Source of the DNA: UBA4479 sp963974935
Lineage (GTDB): Bacteria; Pseudomonadota; Alphaproteobacteria; Rhodospirillales; Casp-alpha2
Direction: 5' to 3'
Length of the DNA stretch: 64,000 nucleotides
Assembly (NCBI GenBank): GCA_963974935.1
Contig: CAXBEV010000013.1
Location: forward strand, 41,058 to 105,057
The notes under the pieces were generated by a model, which was given only the letters and a program-made list of their open reading frames with translations, was not told the DNA's origin and did no database searches. Below, in pieces: positions 25,828-35,178 of the stretch. A program made the position numbers and the translations under genes. How positions within the stretch are numbered: the first letter of the stretch is position 1; every line of letters starts with the position of its first letter.

Positions 25828-28800
25828 CTACATTTCCCGATCGAGAGCACGGGCGAGGATCATGTAGACCTTACCCATATCGGACGAGAGGAATGTCGCG
25901 TGCAGCATGGAATTGTGGTCGCGCTTTTGTGACTCGTCGAGCAACGTTTCGAACTCTTCCAGATAGCGCGTGACGTAGTCGCGGAAGGTGCCGTCTTCTT
26001 GGTAGGTTTGGCGGATCTGCTGCAATTTGGCCTTTTCACGGAAACCCAGAAGCTTGCGCACGAAAATACCCTTCTCGCCCTTGTTGAAGCGGCGCCAGTC
26101 GTCTTCGGAGACCTGGGTTTCCAATACTCGCCCGATGTCGACGGCAAGCGATTGTAGACGCTCGGAAATAAACGTCGCTTGACGGGTGAATTCTTCGAGA
26201 TCGGCCTTCTCGGTACGTTCTGTGAGAGACGCCAGCAGCGTCGACGCCTCGTTCGAAGCGCTCCGCACACTCTCGGTGCGCTCGTCCAGCAGTTGGTTGA
26301 TCTCGTGGGATTTGCGCGCCACTTCGCTGGTTGTTTTCGCCAACGCGTCGGCGTGTGAACGGACCGAAGTATCCCACGCCGCCACCTTGCCGAGCGCGGC
26401 ATCGGTAGCGCTGGAAAGCTCCTGTGCACGTCTGGCCAATGCTTCGCCGAGCGCTTCCAGGCCGCGCTCGGCGCGATTGTACGTGGTCGACAAACCCTGC
26501 ATCTGGCGGCGCAGACCTTCGGTGCCGCCTTCCAAACGCTCGACGATCTCGTCGGTGCGCCCGCCGGCTTCGTGAATTTGTGTGCGCAACGTATCGGATG
26601 CGCGAGTCAATTTGGACACATTGAGATCCGCAGCCATAGAAGCTTCGGATGCCCGCTGGCCTATCATCTCGCCGACACGCTCAAGCCGATCAACGACATC
26701 GTCCGACGTGGTCACCAAAGCACTGCCGCGATGGCGCATACCGTCTGCCGCCTCCTCCAGTTGCGCCATCGACTTGCGGGCGATGATGCTGACCTCTTGG
26801 AAACGCTCACGCATAGTCTGGCCGACTTCGTTCATTTCCTGGACGCCGCGCTGCGTGGTATCACTGAGTTCGCGGGTACTTTCGCGCAGGTTGGCATTGA
26901 CCAGTTCGACTTGGCCAGATGCGCGCTCCGCCGCCTGCCCGACCTCGCCGGTGTGGCGTTGCAAGGCGTCTGACACCAAGCTCATCAACTGCGACGCACG
27001 CTCCGACGTGTTCGTCATCTCGTGCGAGCGCACCTGCATTTCTTCGGAAATACGGTTGAGCCTTGCTGCCGCCTCGTTCGACGAGTTGGTCAGGCCGGTC
27101 GATTGCTGGTTCAACAAATCGGCAAAGCGCTGCACGTGGGTGGTCGCAGCTTCATACGACTTGGTGAGCCCTTCGGAGCTACCATGCAGAATATCACCGA
27201 CATCGCTCATGCGTTCTCGGGTTTTGTCGAGAGAACTATCAAGTTCGATATGGTGCCGCTTCAACGAGCCGCTGATACCAGCCAAGTTTTCAGCGGCGCG
27301 GTCGGTCGCGGTGGTCGCAGTTTCGACTTCGCGGTTGAGGCGCTTACCGATGTCTTCCAAGCGGCTGAGCGCATCCGATGAGGTTTCACGCATGGCAGCG
27401 GCGCTTTTCGCCATTGCATTGGCGGTCAACTCGACACGACCGGTTGCGTGATCTGCGGCGCTCGACAATTCTTGGGTCCCGGTCTGCAAGATTTCGCCGA
27501 CATCGACGAAGCGGCGTTGCACGTTTTGGCTGACCGCATCGGCTTGCATCGCACGTTCCCTGATGACGTCGCCGACACCTTCGATCTCGGCGTAAGCTCG
27601 GCCTGACACCTTGCCCAGGTCCTGCGATTCCTTGTGCAGCATATCGGTGACCAGGGTCAGCAACTGCGCTGCCCGGTCAGAGGCCTGTGCGACCTCTTGA
27701 GAGCGGCCTTCCAGCGCGCGGCCCATCGCTTCCACATCGGCAACGGCAGTTTCCGACGTCTTGCTAAGCGCACCCCGCTCATCCTTCAACACCATCGACA
27801 CCGCGTTGATCTGTGATGACGCATCGCTTGCAGCCCCCAACAACTCGGTCAGGCGCGCACTCAAATCTTCCCCGACACTGGCCAGGCGACTTTTCGCCGT
27901 GCTGCTGGATTGATCGATGGTCTGGGTTTCACGCTTCAAGGTTTCACCGAAGCTGCCCAGCGCATCCGACGACGCGGCAGAGATCTGCTGCAGACGATCC
28001 GCATTGGCCTGCAATGTTTCGACCACACTTTCGACATCGTGTTCGGCACGGGCCGAAACTGCAGATAGGTCCTGCATCTGATCTTTAGCGCGGCGCCCAA
28101 GCGCGGCGATAGCATGGCGCGTTTGTTCCGAACGCTCGGTAATCGCCGCCAAATCTTCGCCCGCAGCCTTTGCGGCTTCGGACACATGCTCGGTACCATT
28201 GCGCACCGCGATTGCGCTTTTGTTCAAGGCGTGCGCCGTGCGGGTCACGTCTGAAACGCCTTGATCTGCGGCGCGGGTGATGTCGGATGCGGTGCCGTCC
28301 AAAAGTTCATTGAGCCGCGATAGGCGCGCATCTGCCGTGTCAGCAGCGCCTTCGACGTCAACCGCACGACGGCGCAATGATTCGCCCGCTTCGTCCAGAC
28401 GCAGCACACTTTGGTTTGCGGCCCGCGCCATGTTGCCGGCTTGATTGCCCAAGGCCTCACCGGCATCACTGAAGCGTTGCTGCGCGCGCTCGGCAGTCTC
28501 GTCGACCTGTTCGCCGCGACGGCGAAGTTCTTCACTGACCCGTGCAACCTCCCCCAATACCCGGGCCGAGATCGTCGCAAGCTCGTCGGAATCTTTGCGG
28601 AGCGTCATGCCTACGCTCTCGGCGCGCTCGTTCGCAGTGTCCGCGGCTTCGGTCATCTCGCGGGCCTGCAGGCGGAATGCCTCGCCACTGCCGCGCACAC
28701 GCTCCACGACTTGACCAGCGGTCGCTTCCAATTGACGTGCATCTTCGCGTAATGCATCACCCACATCCTGCACGTCGGTAACGACTTTGTCGGATGTCTT

Positions 28801-29979
28801 GGCAAGAATATGCGTTTGCCGCGCCAGATCGTCTTCGATTTCCTTGGTGCGATTGTGCACCCGATCTGCGGTGGCGACCAAGTCGGTGGACTGCCGCTCG
28901 AGGCTCGTGCGCATACGCTCGATCTGGGCTACGGCGTCGACGTTGCGCTTGCTCATGGTCTCGGCGCTGGCGCCCAGCATCTCGGCACCTGTGTGCATCT
29001 GCTGTGTCGCCTCGCCCGACAGATCAACCAATTCTGCCACGCGATCACGGACCGCATCACCGATGGCCTGCAGCGCAGACGTGGTATCGTCGGCATAGGA
29101 CTGCGCATCGCGCATGCTGTCTTTCAGCGCGTCGCTGCGTTGATCGAAGACCCCGGCGGTCGCCTCCGCGCGCCGCGACGCATGATCTGCCGCCTCGTGC
29201 AGTTCTTTGGTGCGCAGGCCGATCACGTCGACCAAGTCCTCGGCCCGTGCAGAGGCCCGGTCTGACGACACAGTCAGATCAACACTGTGCTTTTGCAAAA
29301 CATCACCGGCACCGCGTGCGCGCTCGGTCGCGGCGTCGGTGGCGCGGGTCAGATCTTCGGTCTGGCGGCGCAGCGCATCGGCAACGGCGTGTGCGCGCAG
29401 ATCTGCATCTTCTGAGACTTTGGAAAGTTCCATCGCGCGTTCGCGGACCAGCTTGCTGACCGCCTCACCGCGGCGCATCGCTTCTTCGGTGGCCCGGTTG
29501 AGATCTTTGGTCTGGCGGCGGAGCGAGTCCGTAACTTCACGCAATCGGCCTTCGGCATGTTCGTTCGGATAAATCATCTGCCGCATCTGCCAGCGCAGCG
29601 CGGCGGCCTCATAGGTGATATTGACGCCCCGCATGTAGACGATGACGACCACCCACAACAAGGCAACAGGCGTCAGGATACCTGCAGCCAGGCCACCGAC
29701 TTCATGCGGCAACAACGCAGACACGTTGTTCCAGCCCAAATTCATTTCAACAAATCGATACGCACCGAACAGCCAGACGGCGGTGGCCAGGGCAGCACCC
29801 ATCGGCAGCAGCTTCCAGCGCACCCAAAACGGTGCGGGCGGCGGCAACGGCGCATCCATCAGGTCGCCGCTGGTTGGACGCGGCGGCGCATCGACGCTGG
29901 CGGGAATGATCGCGCCTAGCTCGTCAGCAATGGCTTTTTGCGGGTTCGTGCCCGAAGCTTTCGCAGCGTCCTCGGCCAT
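25828..29979 (-). CDS. Membrane-anchored coiled-coil protein with about 44 copies of a 25-residue repeat
   Basis: A 1383-residue protein I cannot assign to a named family. A Pro-rich cytoplasmic head (1-51) precedes two transmembrane helices (about 57-77 and 97-116). From residue 151 to 1253 the chain is a near-unbroken array of 25-residue units, aligned by hand. Position 3 is L/M/I, 10 is L/M/V, 13-15 are small or acidic (often ASD or AAD), 17 is A/V, and 24-25 are often VG. Only one 7-residue insertion (after unit 6) and one 4-residue deletion (units 19-20) break the register. A 130-residue C-terminal domain follows (DDWRRFNKGEKGIF, VYMILARAL). The topology (two N-terminal helices, long cytoplasmic rod) recalls TipN and the growth-pole-ring protein GPR. 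A polarity or envelope scaffold is a guess. AGGAG stands seven bases before ATG. Confidence 0.85.
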   Translation of the reverse strand: MAEDAAKASGTNPQKAIADELGAIIPASVDAPPRPTSGDLMDAPLPPPAPFWVRWKLLPMGAALATAVWLFGAYRFVEMNLGWNNVSALLPHEVGGLAAGILTPVALLWVVVIVYMRGVNITYEAAALRWQMRQMIYPNEHAEGRLREVTDSLRRQTKDLNRATEEAMRRGEAVSKLVRERAMELSKVSEDADLRAHAVADALRRQTEDLTRATDAATERARGAGDVLQKHSVDLTVSSDRASARAEDLVDVIGLRTKELHEAADHASRRAEATAGVFDQRSDALKDSMRDAQSYADDTTSALQAIGDAVRDRVAELVDLSGEATQQMHTGAEMLGASAETMSKRNVDAVAQIERMRTSLERQSTDLVATADRVHNRTKEIEDDLARQTHILAKTSDKVVTDVQDVGDALREDARQLEATAGQVVERVRGSGEAFRLQAREMTEAADTANERAESVGMTLRKDSDELATISARVLGEVARVSEELRRRGEQVDETAERAQQRFSDAGEALGNQAGNMARAANQSVLRLDEAGESLRRRAVDVEGAADTADARLSRLNELLDGTASDITRAADQGVSDVTRTAHALNKSAIAVRNGTEHVSEAAKAAGEDLAAITERSEQTRHAIAALGRRAKDQMQDLSAVSARAEHDVESVVETLQANADRLQQISAASSDALGSFGETLKRETQTIDQSSSTAKSRLASVGEDLSARLTELLGAASDASSQINAVSMVLKDERGALSKTSETAVADVEAMGRALEGRSQEVAQASDRAAQLLTLVTDMLHKESQDLGKVSGRAYAEIEGVGDVIRERAMQADAVSQNVQRRFVDVGEILQTGTQELSSAADHATGRVELTANAMAKSAAAMRETSSDALSRLEDIGKRLNREVETATTATDRAAENLAGISGSLKRHHIELDSSLDKTRERMSDVGDILHGSSEGLTKSYEAATTHVQRFADLLNQQSTGLTNSSNEAAARLNRISEEMQVRSHEMTNTSERASQLMSLVSDALQRHTGEVGQAAERASGQVELVNANLRESTRELSDTTQRGVQEMNEVGQTMRERFQEVSIIARKSMAQLEEAADGMRHRGSALVTTSDDVVDRLERVGEMIGQRASEASMAADLNVSKLTRASDTLRTQIHEAGGRTDEIVERLEGGTEGLRRQMQGLSTTYNRAERGLEALGEALARRAQELSSATDAALGKVAAWDTSVRSHADALAKTTSEVARKSHEINQLLDERTESVRSASNEASTLLASLTERTEKADLEEFTRQATFISERLQSLAVDIGRVLETQVSEDDWRRFNKGEKGIFVRKLLGFREKAKLQQIRQTYQEDGTFRDYVTRYLEEFETLLDESQKRDHNSMLHATFLSSDMGKVYMILARALDREM
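26221..29529 (-). repeat. 75-bp-period protein repeat array (about 44 units)
   Basis: This segment encodes the 25-residue units. The units have clearly diverged in DNA sequence, so the array is conserved at the protein level rather than being a recent tandem expansion. Confidence 0.85.
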
Positions 29980-30040
29980 GGCCGGTGCTCCTGATAGGGT
30001 AATGGTCTAGCATGGTAGAGCGCAACATCATGCGCCGTAA

Positions 30041-30067
30041 ACACAAAATACGCTATATATGTTGTGT
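30041..30067. promoter_or_regulatory. Dyad upstream of the coiled-coil gene
   Basis: ACACAA (30041-30046) and TTGTGT (30062-30067) flank an AT-rich core with CATATATAG on the minus strand that could serve as a -10 element. It sits between the glycosyltransferase stop codon and the coiled-coil gene start, so it may be an operator or promoter for the latter. Confidence 0.3.
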
Positions 30068-30068
30068 A

Positions 30069-33000
30069 TTACGTGGATAACTCTGTAATTAACTCGACCA
30101 TCCGCTCGACGGCGCGACCGTCTGCGGTCCAGCCAAACAGCGCATTTCGCACCCGTTCGCGGACTTCAGTGCCTGCATCCGGGGTTTTCAGCGCCAAATC
30201 GACCGCGCGTGCCAAGTCATCAGGATTCAGGATCTCGCGCCCGGTTTCTCGCCAGCGCCACTCAATCCCCTGCGCGTCGTAGCCGGCCTCATCAGCGGTA
30301 TATTCCGGGTTCCGCAGCAGCAAAATCGGCCGATCGACCGCAACAAAATCGAACATCACGCTGGAGACATCACTGACCAACACATCAGCGGCCCGCAAAT
30401 ACGGCAATACATCTGCGTCCGGATCATCTACCAACACGACCCGGTCGTGACTTGCAGCTGCCCTGGCCCACTTTTTGATCCATTGCGGCCGTCGCCGAAA
30501 TGTTTCCGGGTGCGGCTTGATGACAAGGGTGACGTCATCACGCGCCCCCCGGAGCGTGCGCACCGGATCATCCCCCAGCATCATCGCAGACGACAGCTTC
30601 GGGCGATGGCTCGGCGCATAAAGTACCGTCGCCCCAGCATTTTGCAGCGCTTTCGGGACCGCAATCTGATCACCTCTGAACAACGGGTCCAAGGGCATAT
30701 GGCCGATGGCGCGAATGCGGTCTGCGTCCATCAAATCAAGGGTCGCCCACGCTTCGGCTATGGTATCGCCGGGCGCACATGCAACGTCGGCACCATCAAA
30801 GGCCTGACGGAAACGGTTTTGCGATGACAAGAACGCAGGCGCTGCAATGATTACGGCATTCGGTGCCAGGGCACGCACGTCTCTCGCCTGCAAGCCTGTG
30901 ACGATGACCACATCTGGTTGGAATTCGGCCAAGTCCTGCCCATCGGCGGTCAGCAGTGGCCAATGCACACCCTCAAGCCGATGGAATAAATCTGCCAACG
31001 GTTGAAAATGCGAAGCGGCATTAAAGTGCAAAGCGACGCGGCTGGTCGAAGGTTCTCGCTCGGTTAATTTCTTGCCGTCGCGCTCGGCGCCCAAGCTCAT
31101 CTCGCCGGCCCGGGCAAACAAGTTATGTGGTGCGAGTTTTAAGGCATCACGAAATGCCTGCAGTGCTTCGGCACGACGCCCGGCACTTTTGCGCGCGAGC
31201 CCCAAATGCACCAAGGTTTCAACCCGACGCGGGCTCAGGCGTGCACTTTTCTCCAACGACTGCAAAGCCTCCGACGTTGCCCCGGCGCGCCGATACGCGG
31301 CGCCTAACAAATAATGTGCTTCGGCATTTTCCGGGGCTAACTCGACCGCTTCTTGCAGCGCCGCGATGCCGCCTTGATGGTCGCCTTGCAGAACTTTTGC
31401 CTTGCCGAGATCAAGTCTGGCATCGACCCCGGTCGGGTTGCCGTCGACGGCCTGTGAGAAATGCTTCACCGCGCCTTCCAAGTCGTTGGCGTCGGCCATG
31501 ATCTCGCCCAGTTGCACGTGGGCCGCCGCATCTTTCGGGTTTTCGCGAAGCGCGGTCTCAAGATATTCAACCGCTGAATCGTCCGCCCCATGGCGTCTGG
31601 CCGCAGCACCGAGTTCGGCCAACGACACCCGGCCCCCACCCTCGCCTGCATTGGTGATATCAGACGCGCCTGCCGGCAGCGTGCCCTTAAGGTCGGACGG
31701 CGCCAAACGCACCATCCCCATCTTCGCCAACCAGCCCAACGTGCGCGGCAGCAAATAGCGCCGCCGCTCGGGCAGCAGCTCAGCGATCTGGATAACCTCG
31801 GCGGCATCGGACTCCGACAGATGCGCCAAGACGTGCTCTTGCTCTTTCGGCTCCAACATCTGCGCCTGCGCGATGTCGTTGATCGCGTTGGCGCGCAGCC
31901 TGGCGAGCCTGGCCTGCAAGCCCTCTCCGCTTTTAATGCCACCGGCCAGACACACCTTAGCGTGCTCATCAATGGTGTGGGTCGCATAGGCGCGAAATAC
32001 GGAATACGGATCGTCCATGTGCGGAATCGCCGGACGGCCCGGGATTGGCGGCGCAACTTCGGGCGCCTCCTCACGAATCCGCCGAAGTTCGCCCCACAAT
32101 TCTTGGTGACGCCGAATGACCATCGGCCAGTCAAAGTGTGCAAGGGCCCGCGCACGTGCCGCCTCTCCCAACTGCCGGCGATGCGCGACGTCGCCGGCAA
32201 GCGCTTCAAACGCCTCAGCGGCGGCGCGGAGATCAAGGCTGGTGGTCTGACCGACAGTGCCTGTCAGCAGCGCGTCGGCGCGTCCGGGATCGGTGCCGCC
32301 CAAGGGATTTTCAGGCGCCAGCGTCAAATCACCGCCACTTTCAGCCAAGGGCAACCATGTCGGCACCAAATAGCCGTGCTCACCACTTGTTAGCGTATCC
32401 CGGTTGCCGCCCCAATCGGCGGCAACAACCGGCAGACCTGCCGCCATCGCTTCAAAAATTTCCGTATCTGCGCCGTGCGTCACTGCATCGTGGAAGGCGG
32501 CATAGGCGTCAGCGGCAAACCACACCCGATCACGGATATCGCGCTCGCGCCCATCCAAAAAGATTGCGTTCACGGCAGGGGCGAAATCGCGCACGGCATC
32601 ACGATACGCGCGCTCGATCCGCTCATTATCAAACCAGCCGGCCTGCAACAGATGAATCCGAACGCCGGTCCGCCGCGCCGCAGATTCCAACGCCAAATAC
32701 AACGGCGTCGGATGGGCGCGGCCATAAAATTGGAAGTTGCCCGTCGCCAGCACACAAAAGTCATCGTCGCGGATGCCGAGCCGACGGCGCACCCCTTCGC
32801 GCATTTTGGTCGACTCATCACTGGCTCGATACGCACCGGCGTTGATGCCGGGTGGAATCACAAACGACATCGCATCCATGTGCGCTTGCGCGCCCATGCG
32901 AAACGTCAGGTATTCAGCCTGGATCGCGATCAGACGCTCGGCGGCGGTTTTGATGGTTTTCGACGGATAGACCAACGCATCCCACGGCTGGGCAGGTGCA

Positions 33001-33437
33001 TTTAACAGCCCCGTCAGGGCGACTTGCGCATCACCGCTGCCAAGATCAGCAATTTCGCCGACAATCGAATAACGGCGCTGCCCGAGCGTGCGGCGGCGCC
33101 ACATCAGCGGCGCCATGTCGCCTTCGGACAATCGAAGCACGGGGGCATCTTGGAACCCCTTGGCGTCGCCCGGCGCCACATATCTGCAGGGCCGACCTTT
33201 CGCATCCCCCTTGGCAACGCGGCTGACGAAATCGTCGTAATCAACGGCGTCATAAGATTGGCAATAGAACCCCGGCACACCGGAGTGATGGATGAACGCG
33301 CCTAGAAACGAGCCCGCAGGGCGGGGCTTGGCATCGACGTCGCGCCTGTAAAAATGCACTGCATTTTCGGCCCCGGGGGTATCTTCCTGCACGGTATCTT
33401 TATCGCTTTTCTTGACCGGTGTTGTGGAATCCGCCAT
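30069..33437 (-). CDS. Glycosyltransferase (GT4-like) - TPR - TagB/TagF-like fusion protein
   Basis: An 1122-residue three-part protein. The N-terminal half is GT-B and GT4-like, with the nucleotide-sugar motif TEIFEAMAAGLPVVAADWGG near residues 330-350. About residues 619-779 form four to five TPR units (AEAHYLLGAAYRRAG, VETLVHLGLARKSAG). The C-terminal 300 residues resemble CDP-glycerol glycerophosphotransferases: LYAPSHRPK, LVIKPHPETF, and VLVSDVSSVMFDFVAVDRPIL. It may assemble a surface glycan or polyol-phosphate polymer; acceptor and donor are unknown. No signal peptide or clear membrane helix is visible. It follows the SDR gene by 24 bp and precedes the coiled-coil gene on the same strand. 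AGGGG lies just upstream of the ATG. Confidence 0.8.
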   Translation of the reverse strand: MADSTTPVKKSDKDTVQEDTPGAENAVHFYRRDVDAKPRPAGSFLGAFIHHSGVPGFYCQSYDAVDYDDFVSRVAKGDAKGRPCRYVAPGDAKGFQDAPVLRLSEGDMAPLMWRRRTLGQRRYSIVGEIADLGSGDAQVALTGLLNAPAQPWDALVYPSKTIKTAAERLIAIQAEYLTFRMGAQAHMDAMSFVIPPGINAGAYRASDESTKMREGVRRRLGIRDDDFCVLATGNFQFYGRAHPTPLYLALESAARRTGVRIHLLQAGWFDNERIERAYRDAVRDFAPAVNAIFLDGRERDIRDRVWFAADAYAAFHDAVTHGADTEIFEAMAAGLPVVAADWGGNRDTLTSGEHGYLVPTWLPLAESGGDLTLAPENPLGGTDPGRADALLTGTVGQTTSLDLRAAAEAFEALAGDVAHRRQLGEAARARALAHFDWPMVIRRHQELWGELRRIREEAPEVAPPIPGRPAIPHMDDPYSVFRAYATHTIDEHAKVCLAGGIKSGEGLQARLARLRANAINDIAQAQMLEPKEQEHVLAHLSESDAAEVIQIAELLPERRRYLLPRTLGWLAKMGMVRLAPSDLKGTLPAGASDITNAGEGGGRVSLAELGAAARRHGADDSAVEYLETALRENPKDAAAHVQLGEIMADANDLEGAVKHFSQAVDGNPTGVDARLDLGKAKVLQGDHQGGIAALQEAVELAPENAEAHYLLGAAYRRAGATSEALQSLEKSARLSPRRVETLVHLGLARKSAGRRAEALQAFRDALKLAPHNLFARAGEMSLGAERDGKKLTEREPSTSRVALHFNAASHFQPLADLFHRLEGVHWPLLTADGQDLAEFQPDVVIVTGLQARDVRALAPNAVIIAAPAFLSSQNRFRQAFDGADVACAPGDTIAEAWATLDLMDADRIRAIGHMPLDPLFRGDQIAVPKALQNAGATVLYAPSHRPKLSSAMMLGDDPVRTLRGARDDVTLVIKPHPETFRRRPQWIKKWARAAASHDRVVLVDDPDADVLPYLRAADVLVSDVSSVMFDFVAVDRPILLLRNPEYTADEAGYDAQGIEWRWRETGREILNPDDLARAVDLALKTPDAGTEVRERVRNALFGWTADGRAVERMVELITELST

Positions 33438-33461
33438 GCCGCCCCTGTCCGTTCGGCTGAA

Positions 33462-34232
33462 CTAGAACAGATGCTGACCACCGGTGACCCATATCTCGGT
33501 CCCGGTCACGTATCGGCTATCGTCAGAGCATAAATAGAACACCGTCCCTGCCACGTCGCCGGGCGTACCCATGCGTTGCAGCGGAATGCGGGGGATCAAC
33601 AAGTCGTATTCCGGACCGACCATCTCGGTCTCGATCTCGCCGGGCGCGACGGCGTTGACACGCACATCCAACTCGGCGAATTCGTTCGCCATCTCGCGGG
33701 TCAAACCCGACAGCGCTGTCTTTGAAATAGAATACGCAGACCCCGCAAACGGATGAATAAAATGGCCGGCAATCGAGGTGATATTGACGATCGCGCCCTT
33801 GCCTTTGCGCAACGACGATGCAAACCCGCGCGACAGGCGCAGCGGTGCGAAAAAGTTCAACTCGAACACGTCATGCCACGCGTCCAGATCACCGTTCAAA
33901 ATGCCGAGGCGTTCTTTATACGGCGTCTTCGGCGACATGCCGGCATTGTTGATCAAGGCATGCAGGGGCCCGCCGTCCAATGCCTCTTTCGCTTCTTTGA
34001 TGAAGTTTTCAACGCTGGCAACGTCACCCAAATCGGTCGGGATGTGGCAGGTCCATTTCGGCTCGCGCTTGCACGCTTCGGGTGCTTCATCGCGCGAACA
34101 CGTGATGATGTTCCACCCGCGCTCCAAAAACAGACGCGCCGTATAATGGCCGATTCCACGACTGGCGCCAGTGATGATCACCGTCTTTCGGTCTTCGGTA
34201 TCTTCCAGATCGTGTTCGGTATTTTCCTGCAT
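33462..34232 (-). CDS. Short-chain dehydrogenase/reductase
   Basis: A 256-residue classical SDR with a Rossmann fold and NAD(P)-dependent oxidoreduction of an alcohol or ketone. The cofactor motif is TGASRGIG, followed by NNAG, the catalytic Ser in NITSIAG, and the catalytic YSISK. The end VTGTEIWVTGGQHLF is the typical C-terminal SDR motif. The ATG at 34232 (MQENTEHD) gives normal length; longer frames add an Arg-rich tract with no family match. Its position 24 bp before the glycosyltransferase fusion suggests cotranscription and a role in sugar or lipid modification, but the substrate is unknown. Confidence 0.85.
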   Translation of the reverse strand: MQENTEHDLEDTEDRKTVIITGASRGIGHYTARLFLERGWNIITCSRDEAPEACKREPKWTCHIPTDLGDVASVENFIKEAKEALDGGPLHALINNAGMSPKTPYKERLGILNGDLDAWHDVFELNFFAPLRLSRGFASSLRKGKGAIVNITSIAGHFIHPFAGSAYSISKTALSGLTREMANEFAELDVRVNAVAPGEIETEMVGPEYDLLIPRIPLQRMGTPGDVAGTVFYLCSDDSRYVTGTEIWVTGGQHLF

Positions 34233-34337
34233 GCCGTGACGGTACTTGAATCCGACGCGAGAGGAAATCGGAGATTTTGAGGCTTCGGTTCTCCGCCTGT
34301 ACCTTCTCGCCCACCTTCCTTTCATCCCTACCCCCAT

Positions 34338-34436
34338 GCGTCATCCTGAACTTGATTCAGGATCCACCACAGTGCGGAGACCCAACCAACCGGCGCAGCC
34401 ACACCATAGATCCTGAATCAAGTTCAGGATGACGCA
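34338..34436. repeat. Dispersed palindrome pair, family A
   Basis: Perfect facing units: 34338-34364 begins GCGTCATCCTGAA and 34409-34436 ends TTCAGGATGACGCA. It is the one family member in a divergent interval (SDR and SRAP genes). Confidence 0.85.
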
Positions 34437-34484
34437 GTGTGGGGAGCCGCAGAGTGGGGACGGACATGCAGCACATACATCAAA

Positions 34485-34522
34485 GCGACTTCCCGGATCA
34501 CCTGCGGCGTCCGGGAAGTCGC
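34485..34522. repeat. Dispersed palindrome, family B
   Basis: GCGACTTCCCGGA pairs perfectly with TCCGGGAAGTCGC across a 12-base loop. It is the cleanest copy of the family and lies upstream of the SRAP gene. Confidence 0.8.
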
Positions 34523-34588
34523 GGGTGAGTTTGCTGATTCAAATATTCGGGTGTGTTCAACGTTCTTTATTATTCCTATGATATGCGC

Positions 34589-35176
34589 ATGTGTTCCCGC
34601 TTCGAAATATCCTCTAGTGCGCGCGAAATTATGCAGGCGTTGAGCCTGAAGGCACCGCCGCCGTTGCCCAATAAGCCTGAAGTGCGGCCGACCGATGCTG
34701 CATTGATGGTGCTGGATGACGCGGGCAAGCGGATCAGTGAACTTCGACCTTGGGGATTGCGCGTCGACTGGACGACGCAGCCAATGATCAACGCGCGCGC
34801 AGAAACCCTCAGCGATAAACCAACATTTCGTCCGCTGCTGGAAAACCGCTGCGTGCTGCCGGCCAGTGCGTATTTCGAGTGGCGCAAAACGGAAAATGGT
34901 GAAAAGCGTAAGAACCGCATTTACGGCAAAGGCCTTTTGGTGATGGCCGGCTTATTTGATGCTGAGCGCGTCACCATCGTCACCTGTGCACCGGCTTCGT
35001 CCATTCAGCACATCCATAACAGAATGCCGGTATTGCTCGACCAAGACGGCATTCAGACTTGGCTCAGCGGCGCACCGTTTAGTCATGTCGCGGGAGTTTT
35101 GGTCCCGTTCACCGGCCCCTTAACGTTCGATGAAGAAACGCCGCCGCCATCGGCGCAACAAGACCTGTTCGGTTGA
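34589..35176 (+). CDS. SRAP-domain protein (HMCES/YedK-like)
   Basis: A 195-residue SOS-response-associated peptidase-domain protein. Relatives bind abasic sites in single-stranded DNA and form a thiazolidine cross-link through an N-terminal Cys, shielding the lesion. The ATG at 34589 gives MCSRFE, so Cys2 becomes the N-terminal nucleophile after Met removal; the longer frame from TTG at 34553 would bury it. Other active-site motifs are present: Asn in PMINARAET, Glu in AYFEWRK, and His in HNRMPV. It converges with a small secreted-protein gene, 2 bp apart. No LexA box was recognised. Confidence 0.92.
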   Translation: MCSRFEISSSAREIMQALSLKAPPPLPNKPEVRPTDAALMVLDDAGKRISELRPWGLRVDWTTQPMINARAETLSDKPTFRPLLENRCVLPASAYFEWRKTENGEKRKNRIYGKGLLVMAGLFDAERVTIVTCAPASSIQHIHNRMPVLLDQDGIQTWLSGAPFSHVAGVLVPFTGPLTFDEETPPPSAQQDLFG

Positions 35177-35178
35177 GC

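Noticed and set aside
26221..29529. The coiled-coil array as a recently expanded tandem DNA repeat or methyl-accepting receptor
   Set aside because: Units differ strongly in DNA sequence, and there is no periplasmic sensor domain, HAMP or conserved MCP hairpin tip.
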